From: Pycnococcus provasolii
Taxonomy: Eukaryota; Chlorophyta; Pseudoscourfieldiophyceae; Pseudoscourfieldiales
Direction of reading: 5' to 3'
Length of the DNA: 64,000 nucleotides
NCBI GenBank assembly: GCA_049487715.1
Contig: CP150571.1
Span: 434,001-498,000 of the forward strand
The notes under the pieces were generated by a model. It saw only the letters and a program-made list of their open reading frames with translations. It was not told the origin of the DNA and did no database searches. Positions 29,967 through 39,619 of this stretch are shown piece after piece. Position numbers and translations under genes: made by a program. The first letter of the stretch is position 1; each line of letters starts with the position of its first letter.

Positions 29967-31218
29967 CGGTCACCACCCCGTATATCGTTAAGATATTTGT
30001 GAAGATGAGGTTAGTGAGTGGCAATCAATATTGACGAATGATGAACGAAGTCAACAACAAGGCTCTGGCGAAGTCACTGAACAAGGCACTGGCCGCGGCC
30101 AGACCACAGCCACAAGGCCACACGGCCTCGAGGCAAGCCTGCAGTCAACGCAACGCCGCCTGCAGACAACAAGGCCGGCCAGCACGAAGCACAAAGCAGA
30201 GCGCCGAGAGCAGAGCGCCGAGAGCAGAGCGCCGAGAGCAGAGCGCCGAGAGCAGAGCGCCGAGAGCAGAGCGCGGCCACTTAAGGTAGACGGAGGGAGG
30301 GAGGTGATATACGCGAGAGATACGGTAAGTACGGGAGAATAAGCCCGCGTTAATAAAATATATGGAATAAAATTACCGACTTGAAGTGAACTTCGTTGGA
30401 GTGGTTGGACGTTCGTTGTTGACTGTTGTTTTTGGCCAAAGTTGGCCAAAGTTTACTGTTAGGGTTTACGGGAAGTGCTCTACTGCTCGGCCTTTGGCTG
30501 TTTGGGAACACCATGTTGCCTGTCCTTTCCAACCTTAATTATGGGCGCGGGTTGTGGAGTTGTGGACCAGTACATAGTAGGGTTAATTACAAGAGGCTCG
30601 GGTCCCCTATTATCCCGGAATAATCAATAGACTAAGGAGGTTAGCTCGACCAATGGGCGCCGCCACCGTGCTGCCGTGCTTAGGATCGGCTGTTTCTTTC
30701 CAAGCTGTTCTTGCAAGCAGACGTTCAATGCGATAGATGCGATACAGTTGACAGTACAAGGCCGGTCGTTCGTTCCGGGTCCCCACTCCCAAGGCCCAAG
30801 CAAGTCCGTAGTACTATGGAGCCGCCCAAAATGGCTCTCATGCTATCGTAACTTGGGGAGGTCCCACGCAAATTGGTAGTACATTTTGAGCCTGATGGGG
30901 GGCCTATCATAAGGTTAATTTTAGTTCGCGGGCCCCATACCACCCTCGTGAACGCAAGGAATGGTCGGCCGACCACGACGAGGACTACTCATAGTAAGTG
31001 TGTGGTACTACCGTGTAGTATGTAAAGGTTTACGGGTGCAAATCTTTTTTAAAAGGGTTGTGTCCCGCGAGGTTACCGACCAAACTCCCGTTCTTTCCCA
31101 GCCTTGACCGGTCTACCAGTCGTGGAACCTACTGTACCCTCCCTCATTACCCAAGGCACTTCGCCGTTCTGCCCGTTCATGTCACCGGCGACGTAGGCGC
31201 CATCGTCGTCAGCGCAAG
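29967..31218. other. Intergenic, no gene recognised
   Basis: Contains a 14-bp tandem repeat and A/T-rich stretches. Frames here on both strands (for example 30051-30449 minus) are products of the repeat or start at non-ATG codons. Confidence 0.5.
30195..30274 (+). repeat. 14-bp tandem repeat, about 5.5 copies
   Basis: Unit GCAGAGCGCCGAGA repeated without spacers in an otherwise ordinary intergenic stretch. Confidence 0.9.
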
Positions 31219-31278
31219 GTTTGCCTCTGAACGTATTGCTTGATTTTTTGGGATGAAGTAGTAACAAAATCCGCTAAA
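31219..31278 (+). repeat. Left arm of a 60-bp inverted repeat
   Basis: Starts GTTTGCCTCTGAACGTATTG and ends ACAAAATCCGCTAAA. Its reverse complement lies at 34673-34732 with one mismatch (A/T in the T run). Similarity continues for about 6 bp inward. Confidence 0.9.
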
Positions 31279-31346
31279 CAATAGTGCTTGTCAACCAGCA
31301 ACAGAGAAACATCCCAACCCGCCTTTCCTCCCATGCACGCTCCCCT

Positions 31347-33704
31347 TTAAGCCGCCAGCGCGGCAACCGCCAACGCGGCAACGCCAACGAGCGCCGAAGG
31401 CGTGAAGGCACCCGATTTAGTCGTCGGCGCCGGAGCCGTCGTCGGAGCCTTGGTGGTCGTAGCCGTCTTGGCCGGAGCCTTGGTGGTCGTAGCCGCCGCC
31501 GTCGTCGTCGTCGTCGTTGCTGCCATCGTTGTAGTGGTGGTGGTGGCCGCCTCCACGGACATGCTCTTGCCCTCAGCTTTCACAAGCGCCGCCGACGTCA
31601 CAGCAAGACCCTCTTTCTTGAGATTTTCCACAAGATTGCTCGCCATGCTCTCATCCTTGACGATGGCGTTCGCCAACGTCTTCGCGTCCGCCTCGTCCGC
31701 AGCCTTGATAATGAATGTCACCTCCACGCCCGCAGCCGCCAAGTGACGACGCGAGCTCACGTCCTTGACGCTGGTCACTTCAATGAGGTCTTTATCGAGC
31801 ATGGCGGTGGCCGCAACACCCGCAATGAACTTCGACTCGTCGAATGTCTGCGATGTCACGCCCTCCAGCGACACGACTGCTTCGGCGAAGAACTGGGCCG
31901 TAGCCGGCGCCGGAGCCGGAGCCTTGGTGGTCGTAGCCGTCACACCGGGCTCCTTGCTGCACGGGAAGCACATGCCGGACTTACAGCCTCCGCACTGCGC
32001 AACGCGGTCCAGACCCGTGCACGGCGTTGTCGCACATTCCGCATCACACTTCGTGGTGTCGAAATCTGGGGCCCAGTTCTTCAAGTCGTCGCAAGCACCA
32101 GCGGCAGGGGCGGCTGTTGTCGCCGGCGACGGAACCAAACCTGCGTCCTTGGTCTTGTACGCGAACAAAAATTCGCCATCGGCAAAAATCGGGCAGCACT
32201 CCGACCCGTCGGTCGTGCAGTTCAGATCCTGTTTGACTTGTGCCATTTCGCACGTCTTGTCCACGCCAATGTACAGCTTCTCCGCAATCTCGATCTTCAT
32301 GAACACGCCGTCCTCGCCCTTCTTCAGTTCCACGCACTTGCCGCTCTCCACCGTGGCGCTCTTCGGCGTTCCGTCGAACGGGGTGGTGCACGCGCCGTCC
32401 GCGAAGAACGTGACGTCCACGGCCGGCGTTTGTGGACCTTCGGCACTCTTGGTGCAGGCGTCATGCGTGTCACCCACCATCCACTTGTCACCCATTTTGT
32501 GCGCGCCGCTGCATCCCATCTTCTCGGCGGCCGCCTTCGCCTCCTCCTCCGTGCCGAACATCATCATCTGCTTCTCGCCATGGCCAGTCGCTTTCTCATC
32601 AGTTTGGCTGTCCTCGATCTTGTAGGTGGCAACATTAAGCAGCACCAGCTTCTTGCCCTTCACTGCTTCCTGTGCAGCCGAATCGACGCCGGTCATGATG
32701 GCGACATCATCTTTCTCATCAACGTTGGTTTTCACGAGATGCGCGAACGCAGGACTTGATGGCTCACCGTACAAGTGGATGCCGGTGGGCGTGTTGTCAT
32801 CGACGTTAGTATTCATGAACGTCGCATTTGCGCCGTCCACCACAACCGCACCTCCGAGCGGCAAGGTGGAGGTTGCGGAGCCCGCCTTGTTCTTATCGAA
32901 GTCGCAGTCGTGGTATTCAACGTTAGTCCCCTGCCACTGGTACACGGCGCCGGCGCGGTCGTTCGCAACGTTGCCGACGAATCCGCAATCGACGAACTTG
33001 GCGGAACGCCCATTGGTGAACATAGCCGCACCACCCCAACCAGCACCATTGGCGACCAGCCCGGTCGCCATGTTTTGGTGGAACTGGCACTTTTCAAACA
33101 CAGGCACGGTCGTGCCAGCGTCCGAGTACAAGACACCGCCGTTGGAGGCGGAGTTTTTCAAAAAGCCGCACGTCTTGAACGACGCCGTACCATCGCTGCC
33201 CGTGATATACATCACGCCGCCAGCAGCCGCGGGCTGCGCACCGCCGGTGAAGGCGAGATCCTCCATGTGAACCTTGAACGGTCCAGGAGAGCTTTGGTCT
33301 GCAGCAATCACGGCGAGGTGTCGTCGGGCACCTCCCACCGGCGCGCTTGCGTTCAACATGCACAGGCCTTTGGGGGAGCCACTGCCCATAAGGCTCGTGG
33401 CGGCGGACGTTTCGCAAGCGCCAACGACGGTGATATCGCGCATGAGCAGCAGGCCATCGGCGGTCGCCTCAGCGGGGTAGACGATATCCTGCGTGACATA
33501 TATTTTCTTCACGGTCGGCGACGTGAGGTTGCCAGCGAGTTCTTCGTACGAGCTGACGACGGCCGTGTCGTCAGATAAAGTCGAAGGCAACACGGCCGCT
33601 GAGACACCAAAGAAGTTGCTTGACGACGACAAGAAGGACGGGTTCGTGCTGCTAACCAGCACCACCACTAGAAGGATCGACGCAAAGCCACACGTCATTT
33701 TCAT
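31347..33704 (-). CDS. Secreted beta-helix protein with mucin-like, probably GPI-anchored tail
   Basis: 785 residues from the ATG at 33704, which opens a clear signal peptide (MKMTCGFASILLVVVLVSS). Residues ~60-320 are a parallel beta-helix homologous to the kinase ectodomain: GAGWGGAAMFTNGRSAKFVD and AGAVYQW here align with GSGWGGAVFLWSSSATFDDC and CGAVYVW there. A Cys-containing middle follows, including CDDLKNWAPDFDTTKCDAEC and CGGCKSGMCFPC. Next is an alpha/beta domain (VVSLEGVTSQTFDESKF, then DVSSRRHLAAAGVEVTF) of a type common in algal surface proteins. A Thr/Ala/Pro-rich stretch (TTTKAPAKTATTTKAP) precedes a C-terminal hydrophobic tail (ALVGVAALAVAALAA), as for GPI attachment. The gene is enclosed by the 60-bp inverted repeats. 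It may be a surface adhesin or a soluble/anchored counterpart of the kinase. Confidence 0.75.
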   Translation of the reverse strand: MKMTCGFASILLVVVLVSSTNPSFLSSSSNFFGVSAAVLPSTLSDDTAVVSSYEELAGNLTSPTVKKIYVTQDIVYPAEATADGLLLMRDITVVGACETSAATSLMGSGSPKGLCMLNASAPVGGARRHLAVIAADQSSPGPFKVHMEDLAFTGGAQPAAAGGVMYITGSDGTASFKTCGFLKNSASNGGVLYSDAGTTVPVFEKCQFHQNMATGLVANGAGWGGAAMFTNGRSAKFVDCGFVGNVANDRAGAVYQWQGTNVEYHDCDFDKNKAGSATSTLPLGGAVVVDGANATFMNTNVDDNTPTGIHLYGEPSSPAFAHLVKTNVDEKDDVAIMTGVDSAAQEAVKGKKLVLLNVATYKIEDSQTDEKATGHGEKQMMMFGTEEEAKAAAEKMGCSGAHKMGDKWMVGDTHDACTKSAEGPQTPAVDVTFFADGACTTPFDGTPKSATVESGKCVELKKGEDGVFMKIEIAEKLYIGVDKTCEMAQVKQDLNCTTDGSECCPIFADGEFLFAYKTKDAGLVPSPATTAAPAAGACDDLKNWAPDFDTTKCDAECATTPCTGLDRVAQCGGCKSGMCFPCSKEPGVTATTTKAPAPAPATAQFFAEAVVSLEGVTSQTFDESKFIAGVAATAMLDKDLIEVTSVKDVSSRRHLAAAGVEVTFIIKAADEADAKTLANAIVKDESMASNLVENLKKEGLAVTSAALVKAEGKSMSVEAATTTTTTMAATTTTTTAAATTTKAPAKTATTTKAPTTAPAPTTKSGAFTPSALVGVAALAVAALAA

Positions 33705-34057
33705 AATGGCACTAAGATCTACGTACCCGTCGATGAATGAAAGGCCGCCGAGGCGCAGAGCGATACCGTAGATCGAAGCGGGCGAAACTTTGGTACTTAA
33801 GGGGGCCCCCTTAAGGGCGCGGGAAGGGAAGCGGGCCTTAGGGTAGGTAAGCCCTGTCCTGTCCTTAAGGGTCCCCGCGGGATAGGGTTTCACAAGAGGT
33901 CCCCCCCTTAGCCCTATCCTTCCCTCGGGGAATCGCTAGTCCGAGCTATTATTCCGCCGCCACCCTGTTCTGTTCTGGGATAACAATCTCGCCTAAGGTA
34001 GTCGAATCCTGGAGGGGAACGGGAGGGGGAGCCGGGGTGGGCGCCAGAGAGCCTTAA

Positions 34058-34300
34058 GCCGCGGGGGTTGCCTCCCTGCAGAGAGCCGGCCGCGGGGGTT
34101 GCCTCCCTGCAGAGAGCCGGCCGCGGGGGTTGCCTCCCTGCAGAGAGCCGGCCGCGGGGGTTGCCTCCCTGCAGAGAGCCGGCCGCGGGGGTTGCCTCCC
34201 TGCAGAGAGCCGGCCGCGGGGGTTGCCTCCCTGCAGAGAGCCGGCCGCGAGGGGTGGGCTCCCTGCAGAGAGCTGGCCGCGGGGGTGGGCTCCCGAAAGC
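34058..34300 (+). repeat. 31-bp minisatellite, about 8 copies
   Basis: Unit GCCGCGGGGGTTGCCTCCCTGCAGAGAGCCG at period 31 (starts 34058, 34089, 34120, 34151, 34182, 34213, 34244, 34276). The last two copies diverge. The period is not a multiple of 3 and has no stop, so all plus frames read through with the same repeated peptide; these frames are not genes. Confidence 0.95.
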
Positions 34301-34672
34301 CTTAAGCCCGGGTTGCCTCCAGAGCAAGGGCATATTAACGTATGGGCCGGTCACTCCCGTTGGGCCCCGTTGAAGCAAGGCCAGCGAACCGGGGTTTGGG
34401 AAATCCATGCGGGGAATGGGGGTTAAGGCCGGAACTGGCTCTGCCCCGACTTTCTTGGCCGACCATGGCGTCTGAACATGGGAACTGCCTCACGTTTCAC
34501 AGGGTTGTGAACAATCTGCCAGTGAAATTCACATTCCGCTCTATCAGAAATGTCCGTACCTGTGTGTTGAACACGCGTACAAAGTTTCGGCCAGGGTTTA
34601 TAGATAGTTTTTTTTTTTTGGATCTAAGTGGAGCTCATCCACTACTACTACGGAACTACCTATGGCCTATTA

Positions 34673-34732
34673 TTTAGCGGATTTTGTTACTACTTCATCC
34701 CAAAAAAACAAGCAATACGTTCAGAGGCAAAC
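34673..34732 (-). repeat. Right arm of the 60-bp inverted repeat
   Basis: Reverse complement of 31219-31278 with one mismatch. It ends 11 bp before the HSP90 stop codon position, so it forms the start of the HSP90 3' flank. Confidence 0.9.
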
Positions 34733-34743
34733 AGGCAACACCT

Positions 34744-37224
34744 CTAATCCACCTCCTCCATGCTTCCCGCCGCGGCATCATCCTCCTCGAGCGGGGGCAG
34801 GTCATCGACATCGTCGTCGCCAAGGTCCGCAACGTCGTCGTCGATGGACAGACCGAGGCGGATCATGCGGTGGATGCGGCTGGCAAAGACGTTCGGGTCG
34901 TCGAGCGTGAATCCCGACGCGAGCAGGCTCGTCTCGAAGAGCAGCAGCACGAGGTCCTTGACTGTCTTGTCCGACTTGTCAGCCTCCGCGCGGCGACGAA
35001 GCTCGCCCATGATTCCGTTGTTCGGGTTGATCTCGAGCGTCTTCTTGCTCGCCATGTAGCTGGACATGGAGTTGTCGCGCAGCGCCTGCGCCTTCATGAT
35101 CCTCTCCATGTTCGCGCTCCACCCATACTCTCCGGTGACGAGCACGCACGGCGAGTCGACGACGCGGTCGGACACGAGAACCTTCTCCACCTTGTCGCCG
35201 AGAATGTCCTTCATCAGGCGGCAGAGAGACTCGAACTGCGCCTTCTGCTCCTCAGCCTGCTTCTTCTCATCCTCCGACATCTCGAGCTTGAGGCCCTCCT
35301 TCGTGCAGCACACGAGCTTCTTGCCGTCGTACTCCTTGAGCTGCTGCACGGCGTACTCGTCGATGGGATCGCACATGTAGAGAACCTCGTAGCCCTTCTT
35401 CTTCAGGCGCTCGATGAACGGCGAGTTCTCGACAGCCTTGCGCGTCTCGCCGGTGATGTAGTAGATGTCCTTCTGGTTCTCCTTCATGCGCGTGACGTAG
35501 TCCTTCAAGCTCGTCATCTCCTCGCCGGACTTGGTGCTGTGGTAGCGCAGCAGCTCCGCAAGCTTGGCGCGGTTCTGGCTGTCCTCGTGGACTCCGAGCT
35601 TGATGTTCTTCGCGAACGCCTCGTAGAACTTGGCGTAGTCCTCCTTGTTCTCGGCAATCTCCGTGAACATCTCAATGCACTTCTTCACGATGTTCTTTCG
35701 GATCACCTTAAGGATCTTGTTCTGCTGCAGCATCTCGCGCGAGATGTTGAGGGGAAGGTCCTCGCTGTCGACGACGCCCTTGACGAACGAGAGGAACTCC
35801 GGGATGATCTCCTCGCAGTTGTCCATGATGAACACGCGGCGCACGTACAGCTTGATGTTGTTGGCCTTCTTCTTGCCGTCGAAGAGGTCGAACGGCGCGC
35901 GCTTCGGCACGAACAGGATGGACTTGAACTCGAGCTGTCCCTCGACGGCGAAGTGCTTGACTGCGAGGTGCTCCTCCCAGTCGTTGGTGAGCGACTTGTA
36001 GAAGGCGGCGTACTCGTCGCGCGTGATCTCGTCCGGCGGGCGCATCCAGACGGGCTTCTGCTTGTTCATCAGGCTCCACTCGTGCGACACCTCCTTCACC
36101 TTCTTCGTCTTCTTCTCCTTCTTCTCGGCGTCTTCGTCGCCAATCTCCTCCACCTTGCCCTCCTCGTCGTCCTCCTTGTCCTCCTCCTCGTCGTCATCCT
36201 CCACCTCCTTCTCGGTGGTCTTCTCGGTCCAGAGCGAGATGGGGTACGAGATGAACTCGCTGTGCTTCTTCACGAGGTCCTTGATGCGGCGCTCCTCGAG
36301 GTACTCGAGCTGGTCCTCCTTGAGGTGGAGCACGATCTTCGTTCCACGTCCGAGGTTCTCCGAGGCGTCCTTGCGCACGGTGAACGAGCCACCAGCCTGC
36401 GACTCCCAGCAGTACTCCTCGTCGTCGTTGTGCTTGGTGTACACGACCACCTTCTCGGCGACGAGGTAGGCGGAGTAGAAACCGACGCCGAACTGTCCAA
36501 TCATGGAGATGTCCGCTCCGGCGGTGAGAGCCTCCATGAACGCCTTGGTTCCCGATCGTGCGATGGTTCCGAGGTTGTTGACCAAGTCAGCCTTGGTCAT
36601 GCCGATGCCGGAGTCGACGATGGAGAGCGTGTTGTTCGTCTTGTCAGGCACGATGTGGATGTAGAGCTCAGGCTGCGTCTCGAGCTTGGACTTGTCGGTG
36701 AGTCCCTCGAAGCGGATTTTGTCGAGCGCATCGGAGCAGTTGGAAATAAGCTCACGAAGGAAGATCTCCTTGTTGGAGTAGAAGGTGTTAATGATGAGCG
36801 AGAGAAGCTGGTTGATCTCCGCTAAAATAGAACGTGATTAAAAAAAAGGTTTGGTAACGTTAGTGAATGCTTTTGGAAAAAAACGTGCAGAACGTGATTC
36901 TATATATATTCTTGTTTGATCCCTCTCAACATCATTCTTATGATGTGAAGTTGTGAAGATCATGACAAACAAACAAACAAACAAAACAAAACAAAAAATA
37001 ACGAACACACAAAAAAATCACAAAAATCAATACACAAAACCAAAACCGGGTACAGTACCCCTCCCTAAAAAAGAGAGAGAAAGAGAGATCAAGCACATTC
37101 ACAAACACTGATCGATCGCACACAAACACAAACACCACAAACACCACAACCACAAAGACAATCACAAAGACAATCACAATCACAAAGACGTACCTTGGAA
37201 CGCAAACGTCTCGACGTCACCCAT
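34744..37224 (-). CDS. HSP90: Cytosolic HSP90 chaperone
   Basis: Exon 1 (37194-37224) encodes [10 protein letters not shown] plus one base; exon 2 (34744-36821) begins [19 protein letters not shown]. The 702-residue product has the normal family length. Markers: [15 protein letters not shown] and [20 protein letters not shown] (ATP site), [14 protein letters not shown], the charged linker rich in Glu/Lys/Asp (~225-275), the middle domain [13 protein letters not shown] with [12 protein letters not shown], and the C-terminal MEEVD that binds TPR co-chaperones. The absence of a signal or transit peptide, and the MEEVD end, place it in the cytosol. The intron is immediately after codon 10. The DNA is strongly biased to C/G at third positions, consistent with high expression. 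Confidence 0.98.
36822..37193 (-). other. Intron of HSP90 (372 nt)
   Basis: Donor CCAAG|GTACGTC and acceptor TCTATTTTAG|CGGAG on the minus strand, phase 1. It is A/C-poor on the coding strand (TTTGTTTG-type runs) and contains simple repeats of (TTTGT)n. Confidence 0.9.
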
Positions 37225-37448
37225 ATTGACAAACTAAATGTGAAAACGAGTAAAAAAAATAAAAGTGAGAAATGATCTGCTTCGCAGCGGGCCCCCCCTC
37301 ACCTTGTACGTTGGGGGGAAAAAAAAGGAGCCGCCTCCCTCCCCCTGGGTAACCAGAACCAGCCGCCTATTGCTTGATATTCCAAGGTCCTTCTGAGAAC
37401 TGAGCAGACGTTTTTCCCCCCCGAAAAAAGAAGCACGGGGAGAGAGCC

Positions 37449-37460
37449 TTCCAGAAGTTC
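37449..37460 (-). promoter_or_regulatory. Possible heat-shock element upstream of HSP90
   Basis: TTCCAGAAGTTC, followed by CCCGGAA, lies about 225 bp upstream of the HSP90 start. It contains alternating TTC and GAA blocks as in an HSF site, but the spacing is imperfect. Its position upstream of a heat-shock gene is the main support. Confidence 0.3.
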
Positions 37461-38227
37461 CCCGGAAAAACCCGGGGGGCAGAACACCACACAACAAGCC
37501 TGCTTTCCTCCCCGCTGCTTTTCTGACCCCCCGCGGTTCTCCCCCAGGTTTCCCTGCTGAGAATTCCCGCTTGATTACAGTCCTTCCGAACAGTTCACGA
37601 TACCCTTCGTAGGACGTGCATCGTTCAAGGGCCTGCTTTGTATTCTCTGAGAGCTGCTTTGTGGTTTCCCCATTGGCCATTGGGGGCGAGCATCTGAGAT
37701 TTCTTCTTTTTAGAGTCTTTTCTTCTTCTCTGCTCGTCTCCATTCTCCAACGCCTCGAGGACCGACGGCGTTGTTGCCTTGTATTGTAGTCTTGTACAAG
37801 TGCCCAACGCCCGTTGTCGTCGTCGTTGGCGTCTGTCTGCCAGACAACGACGAAAGACAGAGAGAAGAAGGTTCGCTCACTTCGCTGCATGCATGGCGTG
37901 CCGGTGCCTTGCGTCGTGCTTTGCCATTTTTCCGTGCAAATTCTCCGATCATTTTCTTTCTCCAGTTTTGATTTTCTGATTTCTCTGGTGATTGCAATGG
38001 TGAGGAGAGGGCCGGGGCCGATAGCGCGACAAACGACCTAGGGTAGGGGGAAAAGTAACAAAAGTCCACGGGTCCCGCGGCGGCTGGGCGACGACGAGAC
38101 GAGAGACTCTCGAGTCTCGACTCGAGCGTTATGAGACGACAAAGGCGAAAAGGAGCAGAGAACGAAAGCGCACCTTTCTCAAGCAAGGCCCTGGAAAATA
38201 TCTAAGAACCGGAGCGAGCGACGGTCG

Positions 38228-38275
38228 GGTTAGGGTTTTCTGTTAGTGCTAGGGTTAGTGCTAGGGTTAGTGCTA
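38228..38275 (+). repeat. Telomere-like GCTAGGGTTAGT repeat
   Basis: GGGTTAGGGTTTTC followed by three GTGCTAGGGTTA units. Unlike the other blocks it lies near a gene 3' end, about 200 bp from the stop of the minus-strand gene at 38484. Confidence 0.7.
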
Positions 38276-38483
38276 AGTGGTTTTAACAAGATAGATATCT
38301 ATGCCGGGATACGCCTGAGAATGGCGGTGCTGCGCTACCAGCTACCAGCTCGAGCTTAGCGGCTTAACCACAAGTACATGCGCAAGTAGTCTAAGGAAAC
38401 ATGTGTGGTGCTCGGCGCTTGGTATTTTTGAGAAACAAAATATATAAACAAAAAAATATATATGATAACTGGTAAAGGAACGT

Positions 38484-39062
38484 TTATGTGTGCTTGAAGA
38501 TTCCAGCGTACTGCGAAGAAGTCCTGAGGTTGTTTGCACCCTTCGACATCGCCACCTGCGGCAGGTCGTTCGCGTTCGACTTCGGAAGGAGCTGCTTAAG
38601 CGTGCCAAGCTGCTTCGGGTTGGTGATGGGGTCGTACTTCTGCTTCACTCCGTGCGCCGTCACAACAGGCCGTGCGCCATTCGGTCCAAGGCTCATAGTG
38701 CGCTGCGCCGACTCCACCATGTGGCTGTCACCGACAATCTTCTCCTTCTTAACGTGGTTCGCCGCATCATTTTGTGCCCTCACCACCTCCTCCGACGCAC
38801 GGTTTTCTTTGTCCTGCGCAGCCATACGCGCGACGCGCGCATCCAAGTCCGAGCGATAGCCGCGCAGAGCCTTAAGGGCTGCGGGCGACTCGCCTATTGT
38901 GATCTTCTTGCCGTTAGCGAGCTTGAGCACCTTGGACTCGAACGACTCCAGCGTCGCGAGCGAGTCGACGAGCTTCGCCGGGACTGCGGAAGCCGCGGGA
39001 ACCCAGATCAGCAGCAGGACAAGTAACCAAGAGACCACGAAAACACCACGACGCATGGCCAT
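38484..39062 (-). CDS. Small secreted protein of unknown function
   Basis: 192 residues from the ATG at 39062 (MAMRRGVFVV); the open frame above it starts at GTG. A typical signal peptide, VSWLLVLLLIWVPAASA, ends near residue 25. The mature part is hydrophilic and helical (KALRGYRSDLDARVARMAAQ), with a Lys/Asn/Gln-rich C-terminal half ending SSQYAGIFKHT. It has no Cys and no second TM, so it is likely secreted or lumenal. I do not recognise a family. Confidence 0.6.
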   Translation of the reverse strand: MAMRRGVFVVSWLLVLLLIWVPAASAVPAKLVDSLATLESFESKVLKLANGKKITIGESPAALKALRGYRSDLDARVARMAAQDKENRASEEVVRAQNDAANHVKKEKIVGDSHMVESAQRTMSLGPNGARPVVTAHGVKQKYDPITNPKQLGTLKQLLPKSNANDLPQVAMSKGANNLRTSSQYAGIFKHT

Positions 39063-39517
39063 GGCAACTTCCTCTACCCAGGGGAGTGTTGGGAGGGGAA
39101 ACAGCTCACCCCCCCACAGGGGGACGAGCACCTGTCAGCCGTCCATCGCCCTCACCGGGATCCCCGTGGGACGAAAGCTCTAAGCCCTAATTCTGAAACC
39201 CGGAGCCGGAGCCCGGAGGACCTCTCCACAACGGGGCGTTAGGTCGGCCTTTAAGCAAACCCGGTACGAATTAACGGGCACTCAGGTCCTTCTTTCTAGA
39301 AATACTCAATGTTTGTACCGTGAATTTAGTCTGCAGTATCCAGTTTTTGCACCAGGTTTTAGGGGCCCCAGGTAGGAAACCCTCCGCAGGAGTGGGGACC
39401 CACCATTAAACCTGGTCTTGCACCAGTGGGGACCCATACAACCTTTTATCAGCGCAATTCCTTTCTCGAAATGGAGTAGTCCTGACGCATCCGTTGTCTC
39501 CTTAGGGGTGTGTGTAT

Positions 39518-39518
39518 G

Positions 39519-39549
<31 letters not shown>

Positions 39550-39551
39550 CG
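39518..39551 (+). repeat. (GT)n(GC)n microsatellite
   Basis: An alternating GTGTGT then GCGCGC run of about 34 bp in the intergenic region between two minus-strand genes. Confidence 0.9.
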
Positions 39552-39619
39552 TTTCACTCCGTTGTTGTTGCACTGCTACCTTTTAGGTGGGTTACTGCAT
39601 TTGTTACACTGCAGGCATT

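Larger units (their letters stand above)
31219..34732. mobile_element. 3.5-kb segment bounded by 60-bp inverted repeats
   Basis: The arms at 31219-31278 and 34673-34732 face each other and enclose the secreted beta-helix gene and the 31-bp minisatellite. No transposase is visible inside and no clear target-site duplication flanks the ends. A TIR element that captured or carries a host gene is one reading. A local inverted duplication of the HSP90 3' flank is another. Confidence 0.45.
37225..38483. other. Intergenic; HSP90 promoter side, no gene recognised
   Basis: Minus-strand frames (37234-37890, 37710-38186) are rich in Arg/Ser and poly-Phe and have no domain; I read them as chance. A block of GCTAGGGTTAGT units (38,228-38,275) is telomere-like. 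The far end flanks the 3' side of the next minus-strand gene. Confidence 0.45.

Noticed and set aside
30031-30449. Frames on both strands over the 14-bp repeat
   Set aside because: They translate the tandem repeat (SALCSRRSALGAL / QSAESRAPRAERRE) and contain nothing else.
34058-34300. Possible CRISPR-like array
   Set aside because: The 31-bp units abut directly with no spacers, and the genome is eukaryotic.
34058-34426. Overlapping open frames with repeated CREPAAGVASLQRAG-type peptides
   Set aside because: They are translations of a 31-bp tandem repeat in three frames; the period is not a multiple of 3 and no unique protein sequence is attached.
34684-36825. 713-codon plus-strand frame opposite HSP90
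   Set aside because: It is the shadow of the GC3-rich HSP90 gene; its Leu/Val/His-rich product has no domain.
37234-38186. Antisense frames upstream of HSP90 as genes
   Set aside because: They are Arg/Ser and poly-Phe rich with no domain, and lie where the HSP90 promoter should be.
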